Source: Cellulomonas fengjieae
Lineage (GTDB): Bacteria; Actinomycetota; Actinomycetes; Actinomycetales; Cellulomonadaceae
Length of the DNA: 64,000 bases
Assembly: GCF_018388465.1 (NCBI RefSeq)
Contig: NZ_CP074404.1
Location: 2,728,001 to 2,792,000 of the forward strand
Direction of reading: 5' to 3'
Shown here piece after piece: positions 1 to 8,719 of the stretch; position 1 is the stretch's first letter, and each line of letters begins with the position of its first letter. The notes below the pieces were generated by a model. It did not search any database, had not been told where the DNA came from, and saw nothing but the letters and a program-made list of their open reading frames with translations. The position numbers and the translations under genes were made by a program.

Positions 1-1213
1 CGACCTCCTGCTCGGCGCGACGGCCGCGACGGCCTGGAGCTCCGCGTCCGCCGCGCACGACCGGCCGATCCTCGTGATCGTCTCCAGCTACCCCTACGCG
101 GTGCAGGACGAGGCCGCGCAGGCCGGCGCTGTGGTGTGGAGCTCGCACGCCGGCCAGGAGCTCGGGCACGGCCTGGTCGACGTCCTCTCCGGCGACGTCA
201 ACCCCTCGGGGCGCATCGCACAGACCTGGTGGCGGCGGGTCGAGGACGCCGGCGACCTGCTCGACTACGACGTGACGGGCGCGGGTGGCCAGGGCGGCCA
301 GACCTACCGGTACGCCGAGGCCGACCCGCTCTACGGGCTCGGCCACGGCCTGGGCTACTCCGAGATCGCCTACCGCAGGCTCGAGCTCTCCGCCGGCAGC
401 GTCGCGGCGCCCGCACCGACCTTCGGGCACACGCCCGCGCGGGACGCCGAGGCCCCCGGCACGGACCTCACGGCCACGGTCACCGTCGAGAACACCGGGG
501 ACCGCCCGGTGGACGAGCTCGTCGCGGTCTACTCCCACGCCCCGCAGGACCTGACCGTCCGGGCCCCGCGTCGCCGCCTGCTGGCCTGGACCCGCGTCGA
601 GGTGGCCCCGCACTCCACGCTCGACGTGCGACTGCCGCTCCCCCTGGGTGCCCTGGCCGTCTGGGACGTCGCCGCCACGGCGCCCGACCGCACCGCGCTC
701 GTGGCGACCCCGGGCGCCTACGTGGTCCAGCCCGGCGCCTACGTCGTCGCGAGCGGGCCGAGCGTGACCGAGGCCGCCCTCACCGCCCCGCTCACCGTCA
801 CCGGTCCCGAGCCCGCGGTCCTGCGTCCGGGGACCCTGCCCGCAGCGGCCTTCCACTCCTACCGCTCCCTCGTCACGTCGGCTCGCGAGCGCACGCTCGG
901 CAGCTGCATCGAGGTCCACCCGGCGCACGAGGCGGGCTGGGCGCAGTACGGGCGGATCGCGCTCGACGGCGCCCGCGTGGTGCGGATCCTGGTGGCGCGC
1001 CGGTGGCTTCCTGCCTCGTCGGCCCCGCGGGTCCGGTTGACCGCCGGCGGCACCGGGTGGGCACCGCTGACGGAGTGGGCGGACGTGACGAGCACCGAGC
1101 AGTACGACTGGCAGGAGCTGCGCCTGGAGCTCCTCTCGCCGCCGGCGGGACCCGTCGACCTGCGGGTCGAGATCGAGGGTGCCGCGCGGGTCGCGGAGCT
1201 GATCTTCGACTGA
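1..1213 (+). CDS. GH3 family beta-glycosidase, C-terminal part (5' truncated by window edge)
   Basis: The reading frame is open from base 2, so the N-terminal (beta/alpha)8 domain with the catalytic Asp lies outside the window. What remains is the end of the GH3 C-terminal domain (AGQELGHGLVDVLSGDVNPS, then a Gly-Arg turn), a fibronectin-III-like domain (about residues 150-225 of the visible part) typical of GH3 enzymes, and a C-terminal beta-rich module of about 120 residues that resembles a carbohydrate-binding domain. GH3 enzymes release terminal glucose, xylose or arabinose from oligosaccharides; the substrate cannot be read from this fragment. A GH43 gene follows 52 bases downstream on the same strand, so the two probably share a transcript for hemicellulose breakdown. 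Confidence 0.85.
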   Translation, partial: DLLLGATAATAWSSASAAHDRPILVIVSSYPYAVQDEAAQAGAVVWSSHAGQELGHGLVDVLSGDVNPSGRIAQTWWRRVEDAGDLLDYDVTGAGGQGGQTYRYAEADPLYGLGHGLGYSEIAYRRLELSAGSVAAPAPTFGHTPARDAEAPGTDLTATVTVENTGDRPVDELVAVYSHAPQDLTVRAPRRRLLAWTRVEVAPHSTLDVRLPLPLGALAVWDVAATAPDRTALVATPGAYVVQPGAYVVASGPSVTEAALTAPLTVTGPEPAVLRPGTLPAAAFHSYRSLVTSARERTLGSCIEVHPAHEAGWAQYGRIALDGARVVRILVARRWLPASSAPRVRLTAGGTGWAPLTEWADVTSTEQYDWQELRLELLSPPAGPVDLRVEIEGAARVAELIFD

Positions 1214-1265
1214 GGCCGACCGGCCCGCCGTCCCTTGTGCCGAGCCGACCACCCGGAGTCGCCGC

Positions 1266-2816
1266 GTGCGTCCTGTCACCAACCCCGTCCTGCCCGGGTG
1301 CCACCCGGACCCGTCGGTCTGCCGCGTCGGCGACGTCTACTACCTGGTGGTCTCCTCGTTCGGGTACTACCCCGGCATCCCGGTGTACCGCAGCACGGAC
1401 CTCGTGGACTGGGAGCTCGTCGGCCACGTCCTGGACCGTCCCGGCCAGCTCGACCTGACCGGGCTCGACCTGTCCGACGGGATCTGGGCCTCGACCATCC
1501 GCCACCACGACGGGGTGTTCTACGTGGTCTCGGGCATCGCGCGGGGGCGCACCGGGGCGTCGACCTTCGTCGTCACCGCCACGGACCCCGCCGGTCCGTG
1601 GTCGGACCCGGTGGAGCTGGACGCACAGGGCATCGACCCGTCGCTCTTCTTCGACGACGACGGGCGCTGCTGGTTCACCGGTGCGCGGGACGCTCCGGAG
1701 CCCGCGGTCACCGGTCCGGGCGAGCTGTGGCTGCGCGAGCTGGACCTCGACACCCTCCGCCTCGTCGGACCGGAGCACGTGCTGTGGCACGGCGCCCTGC
1801 GCGGTCAGTGGGTCGAGGGTCCGCACCTGTACAAGCGCGACGGGCGCTACCTGCTGCTCGCGGCCGAGGGCGGTACCGAGCGCAACCACGCCGTCACGGC
1901 GGCGAGCGCGACCCACGTCACCGGCCCGTACGTGACCGACCCCCGCAGCCCGCTGCTCACGCACCGCCACCTCGGGCCGGACCATCCCGTGCAGAACGTG
2001 GGGCACGCCGACCTGGTCGACACCCCCTCCGGCCAGACCTGGGCCGTCGTGCTCGCGGTGCGCGCCGTCGACGACACGCACGTGCTGGGCCGCGAGACGT
2101 TCCTCGTTCCCGTCGAGTGGTCGACCGCGGGCCCCGTCTTCGCCCCGGGTGCCGGGGCGATCCACGTCGGTGAGGCCGCGACCGCAGCGCCCGTCGAGGT
2201 GCTCGACCTCGCCGCGCCACTCGCCGCGCAGGGCTGGGCGAGCCTTCGTGGGCCGGTGACCGGGCTCGTCGAGCCGGTGCCGGACGGGCTGCTGCTCACC
2301 CCGGCGGGGGCCGACCTGGCGGGCCGCGGCACGCCGACGTTCGTGGCGCGACGCCAGCAGCACCCGCGGTTCCGCACCCGGACCCGGCTGCGAGCCGACG
2401 GGCTCACCGGCGCGGAGCAGGCCGGCGTGGTGGCGTTCCTGCACCAGGACCGGTTCGTGACCCACGCGCTGGGCGTCGACGCCGACGGCTCGCGCGAGGT
2501 TCGCGTGACCGCCTGGACCTCCGCCGGCGGGCACGTCCTCGGCCGGGCCCCGCTGCCGGGGGACTCGGCCACGCTGCTGATCACCGGCGACGACTCCACG
2601 TACACGTTCGCGCTCGAGACCGGTGCGGAGCAGACCGTCGTCGCGGCGGTCGACCGGGCCTTCCTGAGCACCGAGGTGGCCGGCGGCTTCCTCGGCGTGC
2701 ACCTGGGCGTGTTCGCCGACGGGGCGAGCGGGCCGAGCACCGCACAGGCCCTCGTCGAGGCGTTCAGCTACGAGCCGCTGGCGGCGCCGCGGCAGCAACG
2801 GCCCGGCCCCGGCTGA
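1266..2816 (+). CDS. GH43 family glycosidase (beta-xylosidase / arabinofuranosidase type)
   Basis: 516 residues from a GTG start, the usual size of two-domain GH43 beta-xylosidases. The N-terminal five-bladed propeller carries the three expected acids: Asp15 in the CHPDPS motif (general base), Asp134 in GIDPSLFF (pKa modulator) and Glu194 in VEGPHLYK (general acid). Residues from about 320 to 505 form the C-terminal beta-sandwich of this subfamily. There is no signal peptide, so the enzyme probably trims short xylo- or arabino-oligosaccharides in the cytoplasm. It follows the GH3 gene, and a convergent LacI gene begins 3 bases after its stop. The precise substrate (xylose versus arabinose) is inferred only at family level. 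Confidence 0.9.
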   Translation: MRPVTNPVLPGCHPDPSVCRVGDVYYLVVSSFGYYPGIPVYRSTDLVDWELVGHVLDRPGQLDLTGLDLSDGIWASTIRHHDGVFYVVSGIARGRTGASTFVVTATDPAGPWSDPVELDAQGIDPSLFFDDDGRCWFTGARDAPEPAVTGPGELWLRELDLDTLRLVGPEHVLWHGALRGQWVEGPHLYKRDGRYLLLAAEGGTERNHAVTAASATHVTGPYVTDPRSPLLTHRHLGPDHPVQNVGHADLVDTPSGQTWAVVLAVRAVDDTHVLGRETFLVPVEWSTAGPVFAPGAGAIHVGEAATAAPVEVLDLAAPLAAQGWASLRGPVTGLVEPVPDGLLLTPAGADLAGRGTPTFVARRQQHPRFRTRTRLRADGLTGAEQAGVVAFLHQDRFVTHALGVDADGSREVRVTAWTSAGGHVLGRAPLPGDSATLLITGDDSTYTFALETGAEQTVVAAVDRAFLSTEVAGGFLGVHLGVFADGASGPSTAQALVEAFSYEPLAAPRQQRPGPG

Positions 2817-2819
2817 CCG

Positions 2820-3827
2820 TCAGCGCGGCGGCGCGGTGCTGCGGCGCACCACGAGCTCCGGCTCGAGCTTGCGATGGCCGACGACGTCACCGCGCAGCGC
2901 CGCGAGAAGGGACTCGATCGCGGCCTCCCCCAGGGCCGCGAAGTCCTGGCGCACGGTGGTCAGCGCGGGCACGAGGTAGCCCGACCCCACCTGGTCGTCG
3001 AAGCCCACCAGGGACACGTCGCCCGGAACGCTCACTCCCCGCTCGGCGAACGCCGCGAGCACGCCCATCGCCATCTGGTCGTTGCCGGCGAACACCGCGC
3101 CCGGCGGGCCGCCCGGCCGCGACACGAGCTCGTGGGCCAGGCGGTACCCGCTCTCGGCGGTGAAGTCGCCCTCCAGCAGGTCACCGCTCAGCCCCGGCGT
3201 CGCCTCGAGCTCGGCCCGCCAGCCCTCCACCCGAGCGCGCGCGTCCCAGGTCCGCAGCGCCCCGCTCAGGTGGACGATCTCCCGGTGCCCGAGGCCGGCC
3301 AGGTGGCGCACCACCAGCCCCGCCCCCAGGTCCTGGTCGACCTCGACCGACGCCACGCGCGGGTTCGGGACGTCACCGGACATCACCACCGACAGCGGGA
3401 TCCGGCTGGTGATCGTCGCCAGCGCGTCGACCGCGACGGGCCGGTCCGCGACGACCGCGACGGCCTCCACCGACTGGTCCGCCAGCCGTTGCACGGTCTC
3501 GGCGAGGTCGCCCGCGCCGTCCATCCAGCTGGCGAGGCTGACCCAGTACCCCGCCCGGCGCGCTGCGGTCTCCAGGCCGAGCAGGAGCCGGGGCAGCTCG
3601 TACAGCTCCGACCCGGCGATGACCACGCCGATCGTCGAGGAGCTGCCGGACTTCAGCGCCCGGGCCATCGAGTTGCGGCGGTAGCCCAGCTCGGCGATGG
3701 CGGCCTCCACCCGCGCGCGGGTGTCCGCGCTCACCGACGGGTGGCCGTTCACGACCCTGGACACCGTCACGTGCGACACGCCAGCGAGGCGAGCGACGTC
3801 GACCATCCCCGGTGCGCGTTCCTTCAC
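2820..3827 (-). CDS. LacI family transcriptional regulator
   Basis: 335 residues from GTG with a GGAG Shine-Dalgarno 6 bases upstream; an in-frame ATG 7 codons later is an alternative. The N-terminal helix-turn-helix MVDVARLAGVSHVTVSRVVN is classical LacI, followed by a periplasmic-binding-like sensor domain (about residues 65-335) that would bind a sugar. It lies downstream of and in the same direction as the secreted GH3 gene, and convergent with GH43, so it is the obvious candidate to control the glycosidases around it. Its own upstream region has an 8-bp-arm inverted repeat. The inducing sugar is not evident from sequence. Confidence 0.92.
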   Translation of the reverse strand: MKERAPGMVDVARLAGVSHVTVSRVVNGHPSVSADTRARVEAAIAELGYRRNSMARALKSGSSSTIGVVIAGSELYELPRLLLGLETAARRAGYWVSLASWMDGAGDLAETVQRLADQSVEAVAVVADRPVAVDALATITSRIPLSVVMSGDVPNPRVASVEVDQDLGAGLVVRHLAGLGHREIVHLSGALRTWDARARVEGWRAELEATPGLSGDLLEGDFTAESGYRLAHELVSRPGGPPGAVFAGNDQMAMGVLAAFAERGVSVPGDVSLVGFDDQVGSGYLVPALTTVRQDFAALGEAAIESLLAALRGDVVGHRKLEPELVVRRSTAPPR

Positions 3828-3869
3828 CAGGGGCTCCGCTCTCGCCTCACGCGTGGCGGCAGCTCGGTC

Positions 3870-3901
3870 GGGGTACCAGGCCGCTCAGCACACGGTACCC
3901 C
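3870..3901. promoter_or_regulatory. inverted repeat upstream of the LacI gene (possible operator)
   Basis: GGGGTACC and GGTACCCC are perfect 8-bp inverted arms separated by 16 bases, centred about 58 bases upstream of the lacI-type start codon and about 70 bases past the end of the secreted GH3 gene. It could be an autoregulatory operator or a weak hairpin ending GH3 transcription. Function is inference. Confidence 0.35.
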
Positions 3902-3973
3902 TGCGACCTGCGGATACACCGCCATCACCGGTCGACGCGACGTGTCGAGACTGCGCTCGACGACGGCGGCGCG

Positions 3974-6694
3974 TCAGCGCCGGCCGCCGCCGACCCGCAC
4001 GGTCCCGGTGAGTCGGACGTCCGCGGACGACGAGCCGACGAACACCGGGATGTCACCGCGCGGCGTGCGCCACCGGTCCCGGTCGACGTCCCAGTACGAC
4101 ACCGACTCCGGGCTGAGCGCCACGGTCACCTGCCTGCGCTCCCCCGGCTGGAGGGTCACGGTCGCCCACCCGGCCAGCACCTTCGGCGCGCTCTGCACCT
4201 GGCGGGTCGGCAGGTTGCCGACGTACACCTGCACGGTCTCGGTCCCGGCGACCGCACCGGTGTTGCGGACGGCGACCCTGACCTGCAGCGCCCCGTTCGC
4301 TGCGGGAGCTGTGCGCAGGTTCCGGTAGTCGTAGGTCGTGTACGACAAGCCGTGCCCGAAGGGGTACTGGGGCGCGATGCCGAACTCCTCGTACCCGCGG
4401 TAGCCGACGTAGATGCCCTCCGTGAACTGCTGGTCCAGCCCGATGCCCGAGTACTGCTCCGGCGTGCTGACCGGCGTGCTGTCCTCGTCGACCGGAAGCG
4501 TGATCGGCAGGCGTCCGGACGGGTTGACGTCCCCGAACAGGATGCCGGCCAGCGCGTTGCCCTGCTCCTGCCCCCCGAACCACGAGTGGATGATCGCCGG
4601 CACGCCACCCTCCCAGTCGGAGGTCTGGACCGCGCCACCGGTGGCCAGCACCACGACCGTGCGGGGGTTCGCCGCCGCGACCTCGCGGATGAGCTCGGCC
4701 TGACCGTTGGGCAGATCGAGGTCCGGCTTGTCTCCGCCCTCGGTGGAGTAGTCGCGCACCACGACGACCGCCGCCTGTGACGAGCGCGCGAGGTCGGCCG
4801 CTGCCTGTGCCTGCGGCGCGACGACGCCGTCCGGCGGGGTCCAGCCGAGCTGGAACACTGCCCCGGCGTCGGTGCCGGTCACCCCGGGGTTGTTGTACTC
4901 GACCCGCAGGTCGTGCGCGACGCCGGCGGTCAGCGGGACCGCTGCCGTCACGGTGGCCAGGACGCCGTCCTGGTCCGCCGACAGGACGAGCGCGTCGTCG
5001 AGGTAGACGTCCGCCCGGCCGATGGTGGTCACGGCGAGCTCGTACGTGCCGTCGACCGGAGCGGTGAGGGCCCCCGTCCACCGGATCGACGGTCCCATGT
5101 CCCGGGTCTGCGTCGGGAAGTGCGGGGACTGGGAGTTGAACCCGGGGAACACGAAGAACCCGGCGTTGATGGCGGCATAGGGCTCGGTCCGGTCAGCGAG
5201 CACCGTGCCGGCGAACTCCGGCTCGGAGAAGTACTCCGCCCGCAGCCCGGGAGCCCCGGCGCCGTCCGTGAGGTAGTCCGAAGGGATCGGGTCCGGGCCG
5301 CCGATGAGCGACGCGGAGGTCACGGGATCGGCCCCGGCGACGTGCCGGACCAGGACACCCGCGCCCGCCCGCGCCCGGATTCCGTCGAGCGGGCTCACCG
5401 TGTAGGTCGGCTTCACCAGCGAGCTGCCGCCACCCGCGACGACGGTGTCCGCGTCGGCGCCGATCACCGCGATCGACCCGACCGACCCGCTCAGCGGGAG
5501 CGCGCTCGCCTCGTTCTTCAGCAGCACCATCGCCCGCTCGGCGACCTGCCGCGCGAACGCGCCGTGCTCCGCCTCGGGCAGCGCCGAGATGACCGGCGGG
5601 TTGTCGAACAGCCCGAGCGCGAACATGGGCCGCAGGATCCGCAGGACGGCGTCGTCGATCCGGGAGACCGGGACCTGACCTGCGCGGACGGCGTCGAGCA
5701 GCGGTCCGCAGAAGAAGCACGTGCCGGGTCCCGTCTGCGGGGTGGTGTTGCCCGGCATCTCCTGGTCGAGCCCGCCCAGGATCGCCTGCACGGTGCTGTG
5801 CGTGGCGCCGTAGTCGCTCATCACCCAGCCCTCGAAGCCGAGCTGCTCCTTGAGGATCCGGTTCAGCAGCTCGTCGCTCTCGCACGCGAACACGCCGTTC
5901 ACCTTGTTGAACGCGCACATCGCGGAACCCGGCCGCCCTTCCTCCACGCCGATCGCGTACGGCCGCGTGTAGATCTCCTGCAGAGCCCGCTCGTCCACCA
6001 CCGCGTTGCCACCGCTGAGCCGGTTCACCTCCTGCGTGTACACGTTGTAGTGCTTGATGTCGGCGACGACGGGGTGCGACTGGATCCCCCGGATCTCGGC
6101 CGCCGCGATCGTGCCGGACAGCAGCGGGTCCTCGCCCAGCGCCTCGAACGCGCGGCCCGCCTGCGCCACCCGCGCGATGTCGACGGCCGGGGACAGCAGG
6201 ACGTTGTGGCCCGTGCGGAAGGCCTCGTCACCCGCGACCTGCCCGTACTGCTCGGCCAGGGCGGTGTCCCAGGTGGCCGCCAGGGCGATCGGCGCCGGCA
6301 GCTGCGTCGCCTCCTGGTCATTGACGCCGGGGTTGGCGATGCGGACCCCCGCCGGACCGTCGGCCATGGTCAGCGCGGGGATGCCGAGGCGCTCGATCGG
6401 GCCGTTGTAGAAGCCGTAGAAGTTGTTCTGCTCCCCGTGCAGCATGTCGACCTTCTCGTCGAGGGTCATCTGCCGCAGCAGGGCGCGGGCGCGCCGGGTG
6501 TCGGGGCCGGACTCGTCCCACCACCACTGCGACGGCAGGGACTTCACGTCCTGCAGGCTCTCGGTGACGGCCGCCTCGCCATCGGGATCGTCCGGGGCCG
6601 CGACCGCACCACCCGCCGGCACGACCATCGCCGCCACACTGACGGCCGCCACGATCGACAGCCTGAGGGACCTGGTTCGGATGTCGGTACGCAT
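3974..6694 (-). CDS. secreted GH3 beta-glycosidase with PA14 domain
   Basis: 906 residues with an ATG start and a GGGGGAGGG Shine-Dalgarno. A signal peptide (hydrophobic residues about 12-30, cleavage near AVA-AP at 33) sends it outside the cell. The GH3 N-terminal domain contains KHYNVYTQ (about 214-221) and the nucleophile Asp294 in VMSDYG. The GH3 C-terminal domain is interrupted by a PA14 carbohydrate-binding insert (about residues 482-620), as in PA14-type GH3 beta-glucosidases, and a fibronectin-III-like domain ends the protein (about 825-895). It would hydrolyse gluco- or xylo-oligosaccharides extracellularly, complementing the GH43 and GH3 enzymes nearby. The LacI gene lies downstream in the same orientation. 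Confidence 0.93.
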   Translation of the reverse strand: MRTDIRTRSLRLSIVAAVSVAAMVVPAGGAVAAPDDPDGEAAVTESLQDVKSLPSQWWWDESGPDTRRARALLRQMTLDEKVDMLHGEQNNFYGFYNGPIERLGIPALTMADGPAGVRIANPGVNDQEATQLPAPIALAATWDTALAEQYGQVAGDEAFRTGHNVLLSPAVDIARVAQAGRAFEALGEDPLLSGTIAAAEIRGIQSHPVVADIKHYNVYTQEVNRLSGGNAVVDERALQEIYTRPYAIGVEEGRPGSAMCAFNKVNGVFACESDELLNRILKEQLGFEGWVMSDYGATHSTVQAILGGLDQEMPGNTTPQTGPGTCFFCGPLLDAVRAGQVPVSRIDDAVLRILRPMFALGLFDNPPVISALPEAEHGAFARQVAERAMVLLKNEASALPLSGSVGSIAVIGADADTVVAGGGSSLVKPTYTVSPLDGIRARAGAGVLVRHVAGADPVTSASLIGGPDPIPSDYLTDGAGAPGLRAEYFSEPEFAGTVLADRTEPYAAINAGFFVFPGFNSQSPHFPTQTRDMGPSIRWTGALTAPVDGTYELAVTTIGRADVYLDDALVLSADQDGVLATVTAAVPLTAGVAHDLRVEYNNPGVTGTDAGAVFQLGWTPPDGVVAPQAQAAADLARSSQAAVVVVRDYSTEGGDKPDLDLPNGQAELIREVAAANPRTVVVLATGGAVQTSDWEGGVPAIIHSWFGGQEQGNALAGILFGDVNPSGRLPITLPVDEDSTPVSTPEQYSGIGLDQQFTEGIYVGYRGYEEFGIAPQYPFGHGLSYTTYDYRNLRTAPAANGALQVRVAVRNTGAVAGTETVQVYVGNLPTRQVQSAPKVLAGWATVTLQPGERRQVTVALSPESVSYWDVDRDRWRTPRGDIPVFVGSSSADVRLTGTVRVGGGRR

Positions 6695-6986
6695 GGACCC
6701 TCCCCCGGGTCACGGCGTCGGGCACCACGGCCTCATTGCCGCTGGCGCTGCCCCCGCCACATCCCAGTAGTCCACCGGTGGCGCACAGGCGTCAAGGGCG
6801 GTTCTGCGCGGCGACCACGCCATGGGTGCTGCCCACGACGCCCGAAGCGGCCCTCAGGGCTTGCTCGTCCGTCGTCGAGACCGCGGTGCGCCGGCACGCC
6901 ACGACGCCGGCCGAGCGGCACTCGCCCCAGCCTGAGGACCGGTGAGCGGTATACCCACCGTCGATCCATGCGCCCGGTCAGCACAC
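6695..6986. other. 292-bp intergenic region before the secreted GH3 gene
   Basis: This gap lies between the GH3 start (minus strand) and the end of the MarR gene. It must hold the GH3 promoter. The only symmetric element I see is the 10-bp palindrome CCACCGGTGG at 6772-6781, about 80 bases upstream of the GH3 start, which could be a repressor site. I see no open frame with convincing codon use and no clear -10 box. Confidence 0.3.
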
Positions 6987-7496
6987 CTAGCCGTCGCCGC
7001 GGGGCGGCGTCGCGGGTCCGGGCGCTGCGTGTGCGTCGTCGGGCTGCCCGTCCCCGTGGTGCGCGTCGCCGAGGAGCACCGTCTGTTCGCGCAGCACGGT
7101 GATCATCCGACGAAGGTAGTCCGTGATCGCGGCCTGCTGCTCGGGGGTGTACTCGGCAATGAGCCCACCGAGCGCCCCACCGAGTCGCGCGAAGGCGTCG
7201 TCGAGCTCCGGGTTCGTCGAGGGGACTGCGCGGATGATCGCGCGCCGGCGGTCAGCAGGGTCCGTCTCGCGCTGCACGTGCCCGCCCGCGGCCAGACGTC
7301 CGACGAGGCTGGTGATCGCCGCAGGGGTCAGGCCCGTCCGTCGGGCGAGCTGGGTGGCACTGAAGGGCCCTTCCTGGTCGATGAGCTCGAGGGTCTTCAG
7401 GTCGCCCGCCGACAGGCGGACGCGCGCGGCGACCGCTTGGTGGAAGAGGACGACGGCACTGCTCAGCTCGCGCCCGAGGGACGGAGTGCTTGACAC
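6987..7496 (-). CDS. MarR family transcriptional regulator
   Basis: 169 residues using the GTG at 7496; the frame stays open further upstream, but that extension is Arg-rich, covers the operator and has no family similarity. The winged helix spans about residues 35-100 (LKTLELIDQEGPFSATQLAR, then LTPAAITSLVGRL, then the DPADRRRAI wing). Long helices at both ends would form the dimer interface. It is transcribed divergently from a SnoaL-like gene across a 38-bp near-palindrome, the layout of a local autorepressor that also controls its neighbour. The ligand is unknown. Confidence 0.92.
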   Translation of the reverse strand: MSSTPSLGRELSSAVVLFHQAVAARVRLSAGDLKTLELIDQEGPFSATQLARRTGLTPAAITSLVGRLAAGGHVQRETDPADRRRAIIRAVPSTNPELDDAFARLGGALGGLIAEYTPEQQAAITDYLRRMITVLREQTVLLGDAHHGDGQPDDAHAAPGPATPPRGDG

Positions 7497-7512
7497 GGGA
7501 CCCCTCAAATCA

Positions 7513-7550
7513 CTTAGATCGGTCGTAGTAATTACTACGACCCATCTAAG
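7513..7550. promoter_or_regulatory. 38-bp near-perfect palindrome, probable MarR operator
   Basis: The arms CTTAGAT and ATCTAAG enclose GGTCGTAGTA-ATTACTACGACC; only one symmetric base pair (position 8 versus 31) breaks the palindrome. It sits midway between the divergent MarR (start 7496) and SnoaL-like (start 7568) genes in an unusually AT-rich patch that must also contain both promoters. A bound MarR dimer or pair of dimers would block both. The sequence is direct; the regulator assignment is inference from context. Confidence 0.75.
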
Positions 7551-7567
7551 TAGATCAGGAGGCGCGC

Positions 7568-8011
7568 ATGGATGCCACCGAGGCGATCGACGCGACGATG
7601 AGCGGGATCGAAGAGGCCTGGGCTGCAGGGGACGCGGGCGCCTTCGCTGCGCTCCATGCGCCGATGGCGACCTATCTGGCATTCGACGGCACGTTGATGG
7701 TCGGACGGCGCGAGATCGAGAGCGGGCACGCGCCGCTCTTCCGCGGGATCATGCGCGGCTCGCGGCTCCTGAGCTGGGACCGTCGCGTGCGCCTGGTTTC
7801 GAGCGATGTCGCGGTCGCCACGCAGATGGGCGGGATCGTCATGCGGTGGCAGGGCGACCGCGCGACGCCGTCGGCGAAACGGGTCTCGGCGAACACGACG
7901 GTGCTCGTCCGCGACGGGGACCGGTGGCTGGTGACGGCGTTTCAGAACACCCGGTACCGGCCGTGGGCGGACACCCTGCTGGGCCGCCTGATGACGAGAT
8001 CGTCGGGGTGA
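7568..8011 (+). CDS. SnoaL-like / DUF4440 (SgcJ-EcaC type) NTF2-fold protein
   Basis: 147 residues from an ATG with an excellent AGGAGG 5 bases upstream. The pattern of an N-terminal helix (IEEAWAAGDAGAFAALHA), then a curved sheet ending in DGDRWLVTAFQNTR, is that of the SnoaL/SgcJ-EcaC family of small cone-shaped NTF2-fold proteins. Family members bind or isomerise small hydrophobic molecules, but no specific reaction can be assigned. It is divergent from the MarR gene over a shared operator, and the next gene starts inside its stop codon, so the three downstream genes probably form one MarR-controlled operon. Confidence 0.85.
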   Translation: MDATEAIDATMSGIEEAWAAGDAGAFAALHAPMATYLAFDGTLMVGRREIESGHAPLFRGIMRGSRLLSWDRRVRLVSSDVAVATQMGGIVMRWQGDRATPSAKRVSANTTVLVRDGDRWLVTAFQNTRYRPWADTLLGRLMTRSSG

Positions 8012-8247
8012 CCGGCGTGCTGCACCACGTGTGCGCGGGCGTGGTCCTGCTGGGCTCGGCGGCGACGTTGTACGTGACGGCGCCGCTCCTGCTCGGGCTC
8101 GCGATCGTGCCGGCGGGCCTGCGCAGCTACCAGCTGTACAGCGGCGACACCAACGGCTGGCTGGAGCTGCTCGTCGAGCTCCTGCGCGTGGCCCTGGTCG
8201 TCGCCATGGTCGCCGTCGGTCGGCGGTGGCGCGGCGTCGCGGGGTAA
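8008..8247 (+). CDS. small two-helix membrane protein of unknown function
   Basis: 79 residues starting at the GTG that overlaps the previous stop (GTGA), a sign of translational coupling. Two hydrophobic stretches, about residues 8-35 (a Leu/Ala-rich segment) and 55-72 (LLVELLRVALVVAMVAVG), predict two membrane helices linked by a polar loop, with an Arg-rich cytoplasmic end. I do not recognise a family. Its position in the MarR operon suggests a role linked to the SnoaL-like protein, but that is inference. Confidence 0.6.
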   Translation: MTGVLHHVCAGVVLLGSAATLYVTAPLLLGLAIVPAGLRSYQLYSGDTNGWLELLVELLRVALVVAMVAVGRRWRGVAG

Positions 8248-8259
8248 CCGTGGCGGCAG

Positions 8260-8553
8260 GTGCGGGCCGACGTGGCGCGGGCGTACCGCGCGGGCTGGTT
8301 CGGCATCCTTGTCCAGCTGGGCGTCGTCACCCTCGCCGCGCTCGCCGTCGGAGCGGTCGTCACCGAGTCGTCGGTGCGCGACGTGCTCGGCGCGCTGGGG
8401 GCGGACAGCGTGCCTGCACGGCGTGCGGCCGACGCCGTGACGTTCGCCGTGAAGAACGTCGTCGTGATCCCCGTCTACCTCGCGGCCCTGCTCATCGCGA
8501 GCGGTGCGGTGCCGGTGGAGCGCACCGCGGCGCGCGCAGGTGCTGCGGGCTGA
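8260..8553 (+). CDS. small membrane protein of unknown function
   Basis: 97 residues from a GTG 12 bases after the previous stop. Hydrophobic segments at about 15-35 (ILVQLGVVTLAALAVGAVV) and 63-82 (NVVVIPVYLAALLIASGAV) predict two membrane helices around a polar loop. No family is recognised. It is the last gene of the putative MarR-controlled operon and is followed by a hairpin at 8667-8700. Confidence 0.6.
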   Translation: MRADVARAYRAGWFGILVQLGVVTLAALAVGAVVTESSVRDVLGALGADSVPARRAADAVTFAVKNVVVIPVYLAALLIASGAVPVERTAARAGAAG

Positions 8554-8666
8554 GGGCGAGCGTCCGCCGGACGTCGGTCCCGGCCCGGATCTACCCGCAC
8601 GCATCCGCTCGTGGCCGGCAACGTCTCCACGCGACCGCTGCGTACCTCCTGGGTGCACCAACGCCG

Positions 8667-8700
8667 GAGGCCCTCTCTCCCCGAAGGGAGAAAGGGCCTC
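8667..8700. terminator. hairpin between the small membrane gene and tRNA-Met
   Basis: Arms GAGGCCCT-C-TCTCCC and GGGAGA-A-AGGGCCTC pair over 14 of 15 positions around a CGAA loop. It lies 20 bases past the tRNA end on the minus strand and about 110 bases past the last gene on the plus strand, so it can stop either transcript. There is no U-run, as is common in GC-rich actinobacteria. Confidence 0.7.
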
Positions 8701-8719
8701 TGAGCTGCAACTTCACTTG

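Noticed and set aside
4913..7102. A 729-codon plus-strand frame antisense to the secreted GH3 gene
   Set aside because: Shadow of the GH3 gene; no motifs and very high Arg/Val content.
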